Positions 1 through 10,470 of a stretch of DNA of 64,000 bases are shown piece by piece. Location of the stretch: positions 1,273,856 to 1,337,855 of the forward strand of contig BFEA01000271.1 in assembly GCA_003427395.1 (NCBI GenBank), written 5' to 3'. Made by a program: the position numbers and the translations under genes. This DNA comes from Chara braunii (Eukaryota; Streptophyta; Charophyceae; Charales; Characeae). Positions within the stretch are counted from its first letter, which is position 1. Each line of letters opens with the position of its first letter. The notes beneath the pieces were generated by a model, which did no database searches, was not told where the DNA came from, and saw only the letters and a list, made by a program, of their open reading frames with translations.

Positions 1-2
1 TC

Positions 3-209
3 GTGGACCACAGGGAAATGTCAGTTCCAAGACCAACTGGCAGGGGACGTCCTCCTAAGCTGAAGCTGCAATATTGCGTTCGGTTCAGACATCACGCTGA
101 TCCTAAGGAGGACAAATGGTTTACTACGGAGGAACTGATGCAGACCGCTCCACAGGCTGTCGCTCACTATGACAAGTCACAGCAGAAAGGAAAGCGCAAG
201 ATTGAGTAA
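3..209 (+). CDS. Ty3/gypsy polyprotein, C-terminal tail (element A)
   Basis: An open frame enters from outside the window and ends at TAA 207-209. It encodes the basic tail found after integrase in this gypsy family, with the run RPTGRGRPPK followed by DPKEDKWFTTEEL. The same tail occurs in element B (minus strand, near 6742-6990) and in element C (4398-4508), which fixes the family. Only the last ~68 codons are visible, so the state of the rest of the element is unknown. A polypurine tract and an LTR follow directly, as expected for the 3' end of an LTR retrotransposon. Confidence 0.75.
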   Translation: MDHREMSVPRPTGRGRPPKLKLQYCVRFRHHADPKEDKWFTTEELMQTAPQAVAHYDKSQQKGKRKIE

Positions 210-237
210 TTGAACTTCTCAGAGGACTGTCGAATTA

Positions 238-249
238 TGGAGGAGGGAA
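238..249 (+). other. Polypurine tract of element A
   Basis: A purine run (GGAGGAGGGAA) lies directly before the TGTGAGG start of the LTR. This is the position of the plus-strand primer in LTR retroelements. Element B has the equivalent arrangement on the minus strand at 6705-6717. Confidence 0.6.
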
Positions 250-1187
250 TGTGAGGCTGAAGGCCGCGACGAGCCCTACTGGGCCCTGTTTACAGCAATA
301 TAGGCCGCCCTAAGTGAAGGCAGGCCCGACCAAGGGCGAGAGGTTTATTTTGGGCTTACCACGCAACTGGGAAATTCAGGCAGTTGCGCAACGCCAGTTG
401 GTTGAAAGAACCCAGGCCCTGCCTGCCTTTCTCAAATGTATCTGAGGCAGGCCCTGGGCTAAAAAGGGGGCATGGACTGCGCACGGGCCGCCGACAGTTG
501 GACATGGGTATCCACCCCAGGCCTTGTGCCTGATTCCCCTGGACTGAGGCTCAGCCACTTGGGGCCTACTGGAAGCTTCTGGGCGAGGGGCCCAGCACAA
601 CCAGGCAGCACGCAGTAGGCAGGCCATTTCCATATAGGAAAGTGGCTGCCCCCGCATTCGACATTCGGGCACTTGCTACATGCTGCGCAAGTGTTGCTGC
701 GCTATTGGCAGGCAAGCGCCCAGGCGCTCACGGGCGAGCAAGGGATACGCAGGCAGCCAGAGCCGAGCTGGCCTGCGAGGTGCTGGATGGGGCGCATGGT
801 GGTCCTTGGGTGCACGTGGCATCTGTGTGGGAGATCGAGGTTGTGAGTGATGCGGGAGACATACCTGGTGCTTGAGGCGAACGACATTGGCCGAGATCTG
901 CTCGTACTTCGGGGAGCTGTTGACGTCACCAGCGGCATTGTAGATAGGCTAGATAGGATTTGCCATTCATAGTCTGGGTGCTGAGCGCCAGAATAGGGAA
1001 TCGAGATTGGTTCATTGATGATGATGATAAGACTATTCCAACATTGTCAGTTGTGAGTTTTTGATGTGCTCTTATTTGGTGGAACTCGTGATGCAATTAT
1101 GCTTTTGGTTCGAGGTCACGACTATCTGGTTTCATGTGTATGATGATGCTTGGTTTCTGGAATTCGCTATCGCTCATTTTCCTTGCA
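250..1187 (+). repeat. 3' LTR of element A
   Basis: The block starts TGTGAGG and ends TTTCCTTGCA (TG...CA). It aligns over its length, with divergence, to the two LTRs of element B (TGTGAGGATTGAGCC start, TTCCTTGCA end). Shared landmarks are the GCCCGCCCTAAGTGAAGGC-like segment near 310 and GTTGACGTCA near 922. It follows a Pol tail and a polypurine tract, so it is the 3' LTR. No tRNA-complementary primer site follows at 1188, so it does not serve as the 5' LTR of the next element. Confidence 0.75.
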
Positions 1188-1324
1188 GTAAGACCATCTC
1201 TGGAATATGGAGAGTAAGGGCCACCTTTTCTTCACCTTTGAAGGGGGTGGAGTAGAAACACTCCCGCATGAACAGGTAGATTTTGGTTTAGAAGGAGACA
1301 AGGACAGCCAATTAGCTCAGGGAG

Positions 1325-1710
1325 GTGACTATGCGGTTATTGCAGTCCGCGGGGGAGGGCGTGGTAGAGGGCGCTGAGGTAGAGGAGGTTGTGGTAGAGG
1401 AGGTCGTGCATAGACCGTTTAGGGGAATGGGGCCGAAGGGTGCTTCCATTGGTGTGGTAGGGGTTAAGGATCATCGCTTGGCGGTCGTGGATTTGCCTTC
1501 TATGGAGTCGGAAGGGGCAACTATGCCCTTGCATATAATGGTGGTATAGGTAGGGGTCGCGGGTACTCGTGGCACCCCGGTAGATCAGCGGATGAGCCGT
1601 GGAAGACCCTTGACATGACAGAGGATCTGTGGCAAGAAAGGATGGATAAGAGGCTGTGCTTTAAATGCGGCGACCTCAACCACATCATTCCCTTCTGTTC
1701 GGATATTCGA
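1325..1710 (+). pseudogene. Gag remnant with RGG region and zinc knuckle (element C)
   Basis: Decayed Gag coding DNA. A Gly/Arg-rich RGG-type run (about 1345-1420) is followed by a CCHC knuckle at 1657-1698 reading CFKCGDLNHIIPFC (C-x2-C-x4-H-x4-C), which in retroelement Gag binds RNA. Stops and frame changes break the region into short pieces, and no capsid domain could be recognised upstream. The order (RGG, knuckle, protease, RT, integrase) matches the following remnants on the same strand. Confidence 0.65.
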
Positions 1711-1953
1711 AATCCAAAAGGGAATGGCTGGTAGGAGTGGCAGCGGCTCCTACATGGACTTCATACGTAGATAGACAGGTAGAAGCGTGCGTTGAGAAGG
1801 TAACCTCCTGTATGAAGGTCCCAACGGTAGAGGCTGATGTAGGCCACCACCTAGATAGCTGTTCGGAGACTTCTTGCACTATGGGTCTCTCTAGGTGGCT
1901 CCCTCGCAGGCGTAGGTGATGAACTGATCACTCGTTGCAAAGACTGGGTTGAA

Positions 1954-2440
1954 ATGAAGAAAAGTTCGAAAGGACAACTAATCTTAGGAGATCTGGAGAT
2001 TAGTAGGACGCGAGTAGGTGCGTTAGTGGATGGTGGGTTGAGTAGTAATATTAGTCGAAAGCGATTGAAGAAATTGCATCTTGGCATGAAGGTGCAAAAA
2101 TTGAGCGAACCGGTCGTGGGTAAACTTGCAGATAATTGTGAGATGCGAGTGGAGGAGTATGTTGAAGGGGCCAAGGCATACTTCCGGTTAGAGAGGGAAA
2201 GAAAGTCGAGAAAGTGTTGCATTCGCTGGCCCTTCTAATGGAAGAGAACCTATCCTTTAGCCTTATTCTAGGGATGGATTGGGGAAACACTGCGTACGCC
2301 GATGTGAAAATGGGCGAGCACGCTGCCCAGATCCGAAATGGGAAGAAGAAAATGTGGTTGTTCCATATGTTCGGAGTAGTCATGAGTGCTCTTTGTTCGC
2401 CAGGCACGTGTTCAAGGAGAATATAGTTGACCACTTGGTT
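1954..2440 (+). pseudogene. Retropepsin remnant (element C)
   Basis: Frames here retain an aspartic-protease active-site stretch, LVDGGLSSNIS, and further on an ILGMDWG-like stretch (about 2265-2285) corresponding to the ILGxxWL region of gypsy proteases. In the family this enzyme cleaves Gag-Pol. The frame changes near 2220 and 2440, so no functional protease is encoded. Confidence 0.65.
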
Positions 2441-2534
2441 GCCCTTTGTTGCCTATGTCAAACCGGTTAACAAAGAGAAGGAAGATGAGGTGACACCGTC
2501 CTAGGTAGAGAGTCTTTTATAAGAGTTTGCAGAT

Positions 2535-3339
2535 GTGGGAGAGGATCCTATCGGTGTAGTAGAAAGAGAGATTAAGCACCGAATCAAAATCGAACCTGGT
2601 AGTAAGACTTCGAAAGGCCGTGTCTATCAAATGTCTCCCAAAGAGATGGACGAACTGTGCAAGCAATGTGATGAGTTGTTCGAGAAGGGGTGGATTAAGC
2701 CTAGTTCGTCGCCCTATGGCGCACCGATTCTATTCGTGCCAAAGAAAGGAGGCCAACTGCGTATGTGTATTGATTATAGAAGTTTGAATGCAATTACCAT
2801 GAAAAATGCTGAACCGTTGTTGTGAATAGACAATTTGATGGACAGGTTGCAAGGTTGTAAATACTTTTGAAAGATAGATTTGAAATCAGGCTACCACCAG
2901 ATTGAAGTATAGCCCGAAGATCAGCACATGACGACTTTTAGGACCTGTTATGGCTATTGGGTTTGTAGTAATGTCGTTTGGGGTGACGAACGCCCCTGCC
3001 ATATTTCAGAGATGCATGAACGATCTCTGTAGAGAATGGTGAGATGATATTTTGATTTTCAGTAAAACATTAGAAGAGCACCAGGAACACGTTTGTTCAA
3101 TCCTGAGGAAGCTGCACGAGGCTAAGTTCAAGTTGAACCCGAAGAAGTGCAAGTGGGCTAAGTGCCAAATCTTATATCTCGGACATGTCGTAGACGGAGA
3201 TGGAGTTAGATCGGAGGACGCAAAGATAGCAGCGATTAGGGACTGGCCGACCCTGCATACGCTCACTGAACTGCGCTCGTTCCTAGGCCAGGGTGATTAC
3301 TACATAAAATTTGATCTTGGGGGAATGCCACGATACTGA
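2535..3339 (+). pseudogene. Reverse transcriptase remnant (element C)
   Basis: The N-terminal fingers read [20 protein letters not shown] and [11 protein letters not shown] (2535-2825). After several stops at 2823-3050, the catalytic segment continues as DDILIFSKTLEEH (about 3048-3085) and the palm/thumb connection as ILYLGHVV and LRSFLGQ. Homology stops near 3310. RNase H and the integrase zinc domain are absent, and integrase-core sequence follows from about 3420, so an internal deletion has fused RT to the integrase core. Confidence 0.8.
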
Positions 3340-3419
3340 ACAACCCTCCTCCAGTCTAACACGTAGCCCGGTATGAAACACGACTGTAACACCACACATG
3401 CTTCCCTAGGACTGCTGAA

Positions 3420-4508
3420 ACCTTTGCCTATTCCGTCAGGCCCCGACGAGTCCATGTCAATCGCTTTCATGGACACGAAGGTTATAATAGAAATGGTAAA
3501 AGTCAAGTCATGGTGATAGTAGATCGATTCGGTAAATTTGTTGTTTTCGTTCCGTTGCCTGCCCAGGCAAAGATTGAGTTAGTAATTAGAGAGTTTTTCA
3601 ATCACAGGGTGGGCACCCCTTGACCATCGTTAGTGACCACGACGGGAGATTCACCGGTGAGCACTGGCAGCAACTGATGAGCGTCTACGGGTCTAAGTTA
3701 GCTATGTCGTCAGGCAGACACCCTGAAACTAATGGACAGACTGAGCAGATGAACAAACTGCTGCAGCAAGTGCTACGCATGTATATTAGACCCGACCAAG
3801 AAGACAGGGAGAGCATCTCCCTAAGGTAGCAAGTGCGTACAACAATTCGGTACACCTAACTACCTCACAGACGCCTAACGAATTTAATAGAGAGATGGCA
3901 TCCTAGGCAGCCTATAGATTGTCTAAACCCAGAACAAATTCAAAGACTGTCGCCCGATATAAGGGAGTTTGCGATACATTCGAAAAGGGCTTGAAATGCG
4001 TGACTATGAACATTAGAAAAACCCAGCATTAGATGATAGAACAAGCTAACAAGCACCACAGATCGTCGCAATTTGCTGTAGGTGAGTTAGTCTGGGTAAA
4101 GTCCAAGGAGTTCCTCCCCAAGGAAGGCATATCACAAAAGTTGTTGCCAGCTTATAGAGGACCTTGGCAAGTTCAAGACGTTATTGGGAACACACATGGT
4201 CCCTCCTACACTATAGAGATCCAACCCCATGCCTCCAAGTTACTTCCCTGTACGACCACTGATAATTTTCCATCACGAAGGCCGATGATCCCGCCTGATA
4301 TGGATGGTAGATATTGACCGAATCGTAGCTGAAGATGTCTACCTATCATGACTAAGGGGACGACCCCAGCAACAATACAAAGTTAGATTTGCATACCAGG
4401 AGCCCGAAGAAGATTGCTGGTTCACAAGGAATGAAGTTGTAGAGACTGCGCCCGACATTGTTTCCTACTATGAAAGAGCACGGAAAGGGATTAATGTTGC
4501 AGATAGGT
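3420..4508 (+). pseudogene. Integrase core and C-terminal tail remnant (element C)
   Basis: Integrase landmarks are MVIVDRFGKFVVFVPLP (about 3505-3560), TIVSDHDGRFTGEHW (second catalytic Asp, 3620-) and HPETNGQTEQMN (catalytic Glu region, about 3720). The C-terminal GELVWVKSKEFLPKEG and YRGPWQVQDVIG module follows (4080-4190). The tail EEDCWFTRNEVVETAP to TAA 4506-4508 matches elements A and B. Several stops interrupt the frame. In the family this enzyme inserts element cDNA; this copy cannot be functional. Confidence 0.8.
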
Positions 4509-5190
4509 AAAGATTGCATTTTTCTCAGAGGACCTCGAAATTAGGTCGGCGAGGCGGGAGTGGAAAGGATTTCCCGCTGCAGACCCCCGGAAGCCGGCTT
4601 CAAACCCCCCAAAATCCAAAAGGTTATGAAACCCCAAGTCCCAGCGTCGTGAGGGGTAGTTCTGATAGGCCTATAAATGTCATAGTTTCGAAATGTCGTA
4701 GGTCCGAGTCGGGAAACATCCGGAGAGTCAAGTTGGGGTTGAGGATCTAGTACCCAGCAAAAAGTCTAGAGGTCTGAGTCGCGTACAGCTGTCCGATACC
4801 CCACTAAAAAATCCGGAAAGTCAAAGTCCAGCCTCGGAGTCCACAAAAATTGCAGCAAGTCCCAGGAAAGCCCGGAAGATTTCAGACCGACGAAAAGATT
4901 GCAGTAGACAGGCCGAGGCTTAACTAGTACCGGTCCAGTCCGAGGCAAGCCAAACCAAGTCCATTTCCTATATTTAGCTGCTGCAGTGCAGCAGCGGGAC
5001 ACAGTTGTCCATTCGTGAAGTTGCGGAAGCGCTGCTGCTGCTTGTGTGACCAAGCGACTTGGGCAAGCTCGCGCTCGAAGAAGAAGGGAGCGCCGAAGGC
5101 AACCATAGCTAGGGTAGTGATGGGGAAGCAGGGCGGCCATAGCCGCCAATGTTGGAGTCGATCTGAGTGGGTGTATCCAGGGCACGGACC

Positions 5191-5191
<1 letters not shown>

Positions 5192-5281
<90 letters not shown>
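5192..5281. repeat. (GA)n microsatellite
   Basis: About 45 uninterrupted GA dinucleotides, followed by an N at 5282. The apparent length is unreliable because the repeat abuts assembly-artefact sequence. The LS-repeat reading frames on the reverse strand are a by-product of the repeat. Confidence 0.95.
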
Positions 5282-5282
5282 N

Positions 5283-5377
5283 TTCTCTTTGCCCTTACCC
5301 ACATTGGAACTGTTCTCAACCAAGTGTTGAGTTCCTCGTCCTTCTTCTCACCGGAGAAGGCAAGGGGCGGTTTCATT
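5283..5377 (-). other. Chimeric gag fragment placed by assembly
   Basis: This ~95-bp stretch appears letter-for-letter identical to 11364-11457, inside the gag of element B (minus strand, MKPPLAFSGEKKDEEL...). It is bounded on the left by an N inside a GA run and on the right by a Tn5 mosaic-end junction. It is therefore best read as the far arm of a mate-pair fragment, not as genomic neighbour sequence. Confidence 0.85.
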
Positions 5378-5403
5378 TACACATCTAGATGTGTATAAGA
5401 GAC

Positions 5404-5405
<2 letters not shown>
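5378..5405. other. Nextera mate-pair junction adaptor (artefact)
   Basis: Positions 5387-5405 read AGATGTGTATAAGAGACAG, the 19-bp Tn5 mosaic end used in Nextera libraries. They are preceded at 5378-5386 by TACACATCT, the end of the reverse-complement mosaic end. Two mosaic ends joined head to head are the circularisation junction of Nextera mate-pair libraries. This is untrimmed library sequence, not biology. Confidence 0.97.

Positions 5406-5460
<55 letters not shown>
5406..5460. repeat. (GA)n microsatellite, second block
   Basis: The GA run resumes immediately after the adaptor junction and ends at TTGCATACC. With 5192-5281 it probably represents one genomic GA tract bridged by a chimeric read. 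Confidence 0.9.
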
Positions 5461-5462
<2 letters not shown>

Positions 5463-5655
5463 GCATACCTGAATCGAGGCTGAGTCTATGTGAGCAGCAG
5501 AGTCCGCCAGAGACCTGAACACTTTTTTTTTTATAATAAAGACATTCTGCTTATCAATCTCTTGTGAGATTCTTGTGTCTCGGCTATCGGCTCCAAGTGT
5601 GAATACTCATCTGGATATTTGTTGCATGTGTGCGAGGTTGAGGGCAACTGACTTG

Positions 5656-6704
5656 GGCAAGGAACATGAATGTGGACGAAGCAAAGACATCCCAATTGCA
5701 AATCACCTTGAAGTCCAGGTAGTCAAAGCAAGAGCAGATATCACATTGGAACCGAGCAGTCATCCATTTGAGAACGATACAGCAAAAGTCGTGAGTCAAT
5801 GTCCAAGCCCAATCAGGCAACACCAATAACATAACCCGAAGTAGCCTTCTCTCTTAAATGGCGCAAGGCGCCCTATCTACTCTACAAGCTATCCTACAAC
5901 TACAGTCATGGAAGCAACCAGACTACCTGACGACCAGCTAGTGATGACGTCAACACCAATGCGACCTCCGCTTTCACCAGGTACGTCACTCTCTCTTGTC
6001 CCTCACTCTCCCTTGTTATCCCACACAACGCCCTACACCTCCCGAAGAACCACCTTCGCCCTCACCTCCTCCAGTGCCCTCATGCAGCCTGGCTATGGCT
6101 GCCAGCGCCCTGCGCCCAGGCTGCGCTCTATCGCTTAGCGCCAGCTTGGCTTCCTAGCGCTGCCTCTGCTCCAGCACGTGCATTAGCGCAGCAGCGTGCC
6201 GGCATTGTGCGCAAACGCCAAGATCCCTCCCCGGTCGCATGCTCTGCCTATATGCCAGGCTGCGCGAGGGCAGCCCCGTTTGAGCTTGTGCCTGCCCCCC
6301 CCCCGTATCTACGCCCAGGCCCAATGCAGATAAGGGCCCAGGCTGTACAGTTGTGCCTCTTTCATCAAGGCCTTCGTCCAGATTCAGATAGTGGGCCGGT
6401 TTCCCATTGGCATTTTCGGCCTCTATGTCCAACATGCAATGTCGGCCTCACGTTTATGCGCCCAGGGCCTAACCAATTCCGGGGCCTTGGTCCTTCTGCA
6501 TTTGCAGGGATCTGGTACTCGGTGCACTCCAACCAACTGGCGTGCGGCAACTGTCTGGACCCCACTTCGTGAAATGTTGAATAAACAGGCCTCTCATTGA
6601 TTTGCTGGCCCGCCTTCACTTAGGGCGGGCACTAGGCTTGTTGGGGGCCTTAGCCCAGAACATGTACATCACGGCAAGGCCCCTTTGAGGGCTCAATCCT
6701 CACA
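5656..6704 (-). repeat. 3' LTR of element B
   Basis: Read on the minus strand it starts TGTGAGGATTGAGCC at 6704 and ends CCTTGCC near 5656. It aligns along its length to 13640-14669. The terminal base pair at 5656 differs from the 5' LTR (TGCA versus GGCA in plus orientation), slightly blurring the boundary. Short ORFs inside it are not supported as genes. Confidence 0.85.
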
Positions 6705-6717
6705 TTCCATCCCCCTT
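6705..6717 (-). other. Polypurine tract of element B
   Basis: On the minus strand AAGGGGGATGGAA directly precedes the TGTGAGG start of the 3' LTR. This is the plus-strand priming site expected for LTR elements. Confidence 0.8.
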
Positions 6718-6741
6718 AGCTTCGAAAGTCCGTTGAGATGC

Positions 6742-7171
6742 TTACTTCGCAGATGCCTTCCCCTTTAGCTGTCTTTCATATTCAACGACCACTTGAGGAG
6801 CTGTTTCAACCAGTTCCTCTGTGGTGAACCACCGATCTTCTTTCGGATCTGTGTGATGCCTGAATCTGACTCTGTATTCTCTTTTGGGCTTAGGAGGTCT
6901 TCCGCGGCCCAGAGGTTTGATGCCTGAATCTGACTCTGTATTCTCTTTTGGGTTTAGGAGGTCTTCCTTCGCCCAGAGGTCTTGGAACAGGCATGTCTCT
7001 GTGTTTCAGAATGTCGTCGATGTCCACATGGCCATCCATGGTTGGGGGCAGCATTGATCTCCGTGAAGGAAATTGATTTGTCTCAGCGAAAGGTGCAAGC
7101 TTTGAGGCGTGAAAAACAGGGTAAGTGCGCAAGTGACCAGGGATACGGATAACATAGGAAGGACCATCCAA
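6742..7171 (-). pseudogene. Integrase C-terminal domain and polyprotein tail (element B)
   Basis: Continues the integrase frame after the stop at 7211-7213. YVIRIPGHLRTYPVFHASKL and QFPSRRSMLPP are the C-terminal substrate-contact module seen in many plant gypsy integrases. The tail ends with EDRWFTTEELVETAP and stop TAA at 6742-6744. A 64-bp tandem duplication (units starting 6855 and 6919) shifts the frame within the tail, because 64 is not a multiple of three. Without it the tail would match elements A and C. Confidence 0.75.
6855..6982. repeat. 64-bp tandem duplication
   Basis: Two adjacent near-identical units, each starting GATGCCTGAATCTGAC, at 6855 and 6919. The units differ at a few bases (GGGCTTAGG versus GGGTTTAGG). 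It lies inside the polyprotein tail of element B and is absent from element A, so it arose in this copy or its recent lineage. Confidence 0.9.
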
Positions 7172-7210
7172 ATCATCCCCAACTATGTCCAGGACTTCCC
7201 AGGGACCAAA

Positions 7211-8267
7211 TTACTGAGGCATTAGTTTTCGAGAGATACCGAATTCCTGTCCTAGTTCACTAACCTTGACCCAGACACGTTCCCCTACTTGAAATGTGGA
7301 CTGTCGTCGATGTTCGTTCTCCGAAGCAGTCATTGTTTTTTGAGAATTGCTGATGTGCTCGACAACTTGCTCTAGCAACTTCTCATACTGCACACCATAC
7401 TCAAGTGTGCCTGGAGTTGCATAGGGTCGGTTTTCAGCCAGGAGGAAGTCCAGCGCTGATCTAGGCTTCCATCCCAAGTGCAGCTGGTTAGGACTGACGC
7501 CGGTACTGCTGTGTATAGTGTTGTTGTACATGTTGGCTATGAGAGGCAATTTCTCATCCCAGTCATCCTTGCTGGGCTTGATGTAATGCCTCAACAGGTG
7601 TTGTACAACGCTGTTCATCTGCTCGGCCTGTCCGTTGGCTTCGGGATGATTCCTAGAGGTCATATGAAGTTGACTGCCCAATTGCTCAGTTTTCTTCCAC
7701 AACTCACTTGTAAAGCGAACATCTCGGTCACTAACGATTGTCTTTGGCAGTCCAAAATCACGCACCCAGTTGTGCATAAACAACTGGATGACGTGTTCAG
7801 TCCTGGCCGTCTCTGGCATGGCAATTAGTCTAGCGTACTTCGTGAATCGGTCTATGATGACAAAGATGTGCCTCTTGCCACTCCTACTGGTCACCAGGGT
7901 GTCCATGAAATCCATGGAAACACTCTGTCCCGGACCAGCGGGGATAGGTAAGGGTTTCAACAACCCAAGCGGTGCTCGAGTTCGCGGCTTGCCCCGCTGA
8001 CAGACCTGACACGTCTCCACATATTTCTTTGCATCATCTAGCATAGGCTCACCAGAATCGCTCTATCAGATTAGCGCTTGTCTTCTTGTAGCCAAAGTGT
8101 CCTGTTGCGTCATGAAATTCTCCTAAAAATAAACTACGCAAACGTTCACTAGATGGACTAACTAATCTTTTAAACCCGGCCTTATGAAGAAAGAGTAGCC
8201 CGTCCACCATCACAAACTCATCTTCTGTGGCCTTGTCTTTCGCCTGCAGTTTGCGTATGATGTCCAT
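7211..8267 (-). pseudogene. Integrase: zinc-binding domain and DDE core (element B)
   Basis: The H2C2 zinc domain is visible as GEFHDATGHFG and CQVCQRG (about 8010-8130). The RNase H-fold core follows with the first Asp in SVSMDFMDTL, the second in TIVSDRDVRFTSELW, and the Glu in HPEANGQAEQMN. LGWKPRSALDF and FQVGERVWVKVSELG continue into the C-terminal module. In the family it integrates cDNA into host DNA. The frame is broken by a TGG-to-TGA type stop plus a one-base shift at about 8043-8052, and by a TAA at 7211-7213. Otherwise the reading frame is long and well conserved. Confidence 0.85.
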
Positions 8268-8700
8268 CGTGACAGGTCTTTGTGATAGGCTCCCACCAGC
8301 GATTGAGTTACATCCTCAGATACGCCAAATTCGGAAACTAGCGCCCCTAGGTAGTCTGCCCTACGTGACAACGCATCTGCAACCTTGTTGTACTCTCGTT
8401 TCAGATACTCTAGCTTGAAGTCATACTGATCTATGACCTCAATCCAGCGCTTGAGTGCATCAGAAAGAGCAGGTTGAGTCTTGATCCATTTAAGGGTCTG
8501 ATGGTCAATTCTCAAATAGAAAAACCGTCCCAACAGAAAGTGCCTCCAATGGACAAGTGCCTTGTAAAGGGCATAGAGTTGTCTTTCGTAAGTGGACTTT
8601 GCCAGTTTCTTTGATGGCATTTTCTTGCTCATGTACTCTATCGGTCTCAACTTCTTCCCATCCTACTGAGCCAGTACTGCGCCAATGCCGTATTGGCTTG
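8210..8700 (-). pseudogene. RNase H domain (element B)
   Basis: Encodes RPIEYMSKKMPSKKLAKSTYERQLYALYKALVHWRHFLLGRFF, the catalytic-Glu region of gypsy RNase H, then DHQTLKWI and ADALSRR, the usual C-terminal landmarks. It removes the RNA strand during reverse transcription in intact elements. An in-frame TAG at about 8664-8666 (AQ*DGKK, probably CAG to TAG) and a frame change near 8740 separate it from RT. A further frame change near 8270 separates it from integrase. Confidence 0.8.
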
Positions 8701-8709
8701 CTTCAGTGG

Positions 8710-9560
8710 TCACAATGACAAGCTTCTGAGGATCGGGCACCATGAGAACCCATGATTCATGAGTGCATGCTTCAATCGTTTGAAAGCAGCCTCGCACTCA
8801 TCACTCCAGTCCCACGGAGTATCAAGTGGAGTTAAATCAGTCAAAGGAGAGGCGACCGTGGAGTAGTTTTTCACAAAATTCCTATAGTAGCCGCACATCC
8901 CTAAGAAAGATCTGCCCTCAGTAACAGTCTGAGGTCGGGACCAGTTCCTAATACTAGCCACCTTCGCATCTTCCGACCTTATTCCTTCCGCGGATGCCTC
9001 ATGACCCAAGTACAAGATCCTAGTGCGTCCAAACTCACATTTTTCCAGGTTGGCCTTATACTTGTGCTGTCGCAGGAGAGAGAGTGCAGTTTCTAAGTGC
9101 TGTGCACGCTCCTCGACAGACTTATTAAAGATAAGAATATCGTCAAGGTACACGACGACAAACTTATCTAAGTAGTCATGGAAGATCCTATTCATAGCGT
9201 GCTGGAATGTACCCGACGCATTGCAAAGGCTAAAGGGCATCACCACAAACTCATACAGACCGTATCTGGTCTGAAATGCAGTTTTGTGCTGATCCTCGGG
9301 TTTTATGGCAATCTGATGGTAGCTGGATTTTAAGTCTATCTTGCTGTAGTACTTACATCCCTGCACCCTATCCAATAGGTCGTCTATGCGAGGTAGAGGC
9401 TTTGTGTTCTTCACTGTGATGGCATTGAGGCCTCTGTAATCAATTCACATCCTCAACGATCCCCCCTTCTTCGGTACAAACATCACTGGAGATCCGAAGG
9501 GGGAAGTACTCGGCGGTATCCAACCCTTTTCTGTCAGCTCATTCAGTTGTCGCCGGAGTT
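8710..9560 (-). pseudogene. Reverse transcriptase (element B)
   Basis: Fingers motif GWIPPSTSPFGSPVMFVPKK, then a TGA at about 9445-9447 in the RM*IDYRGLNA position (a Cys codon in relatives), then KIDLKSSYHQI, MPFSLCNASGTFQ and the catalytic VVYLDDILIFNK. LYLGHEASAEGI and RSFLGMCGYYRNF lead towards RNase H. Both Asp of YLDD are retained, so the domain is intact apart from the single stop and a C-terminal frameshift near 8745. Confidence 0.88.
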
Positions 9561-10470
9561 CGTCCAATTCGGCCGGAGCCATCCTATAGATCCTTCCCTT
9601 TGGGGTTTTACTCGTTGGAATTATTTCTATGGCATGGACAATCTCCCTATCTACGACTCCTGTGGGCTCCTTGAACAGATCAGGGAACTTAGCAACGATG
9701 TGTTCTATCTCTCGGGGTGTTTTAACGGCCTCCCCTTTCCCAGAGACATGCACTAGGTACATACCCTCCTCTTGGTTTTGTTTATAGTAATTGTAGAACG
9801 CTGATGCGAACAAGCAGCCATAGGATTCGAGTAACCTACTAGCCTTATACTTGGCCAGTCTCACGGTCCTTCCATCAGGCAACTTATGCTTGAGCACCTT
9901 CTTGTCCCAGTCAAACTGGGGCTTGGCAACCTCAAGGTAGAACATTCCTAACAACATATGGAATGGTAAGTCGTCGCTAACCAGGAACAAAATCTTATGA
10001 TTACGTTCCCCTCCTCCATAGGAGAAGGTACAGACTACATCCTTGACATAGTATGTGACAACCATGTGCTCCTTATTGGCCAAAGTAGATGCTACCGATC
10101 TACTAAGGTGCTGTACCCGGTCCTCTAGGTGCAGCCTTTCCATACAATCACGACTTATGTAATTCCACGTGGAGCCGATGTCTACGAAGGCTCCACATTT
10201 GCGGTCTCCTACAACAACTTCCACGACGAAGTGTTCCCCTCTAGGACCTCTGCTTAATGCCACCCAAGATTCGCGAGTGTCCTTGCTTGACCACTCACTT
10301 TCTAAATCTTCTAAGGCCTCAGACACATCCAACGTACAAAGCATAGTTTGGTTTAGATGAGTCTGTGGGGTGACTAAAGAGTCATTAGCTATGGCCATCT
10401 CATGAAGTGGGGAGGGTATCTGGCTCACTTCATCACGAGTAGAAACAACTAAAACTTCCACCGACCTCAA
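9561..10470 (-). pseudogene. Retropepsin and PR-RT linker (element B)
   Basis: KCGAFVDIGSTWNYISRDCMERL, about 100 residues in, is the aspartic-protease active-site loop. It reads DIG where DSG or DTG is usual, so the site may already be altered. MLLGMFYLEVAKPQFDWDKKVL is the second conserved protease region. A ~100-residue linker leads to RT. The frame overlaps the end of the zinc-knuckle frame by a few bases, so a frameshift lies near 10467. Confidence 0.7.

Larger units (their letters stand above)
4548..5650 (+). repeat. Candidate PPT and 3' LTR of element C
   Basis: The purine-rich GGCGAGGCGGGAG (4548-4560) directly precedes TGGAAAGG at 4561, giving the expected PPT/LTR-start arrangement. 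The preceding segment with ...CAGAGGACCTCGAA matches, in reverse complement, the equivalent position of element D near 19430-19450. The far end is not defined: the stretch contains (GA)n runs, an N and an adaptor artefact, and then element B begins. An AATAAA occurs near 5537. Boundaries are approximate. Confidence 0.4.

Noticed and set aside
1308-1330. tRNA A-box-like TTAGCTCAGGGAGG
   Set aside because: No B box, acceptor stem or anticodon arm at tRNA spacing; it lies in Gag remnant sequence.
4766-5398. ORFs with Leu-Ser or Arg-Glu dipeptide repeats
   Set aside because: GA microsatellite translated, crossing an N and a library adaptor.
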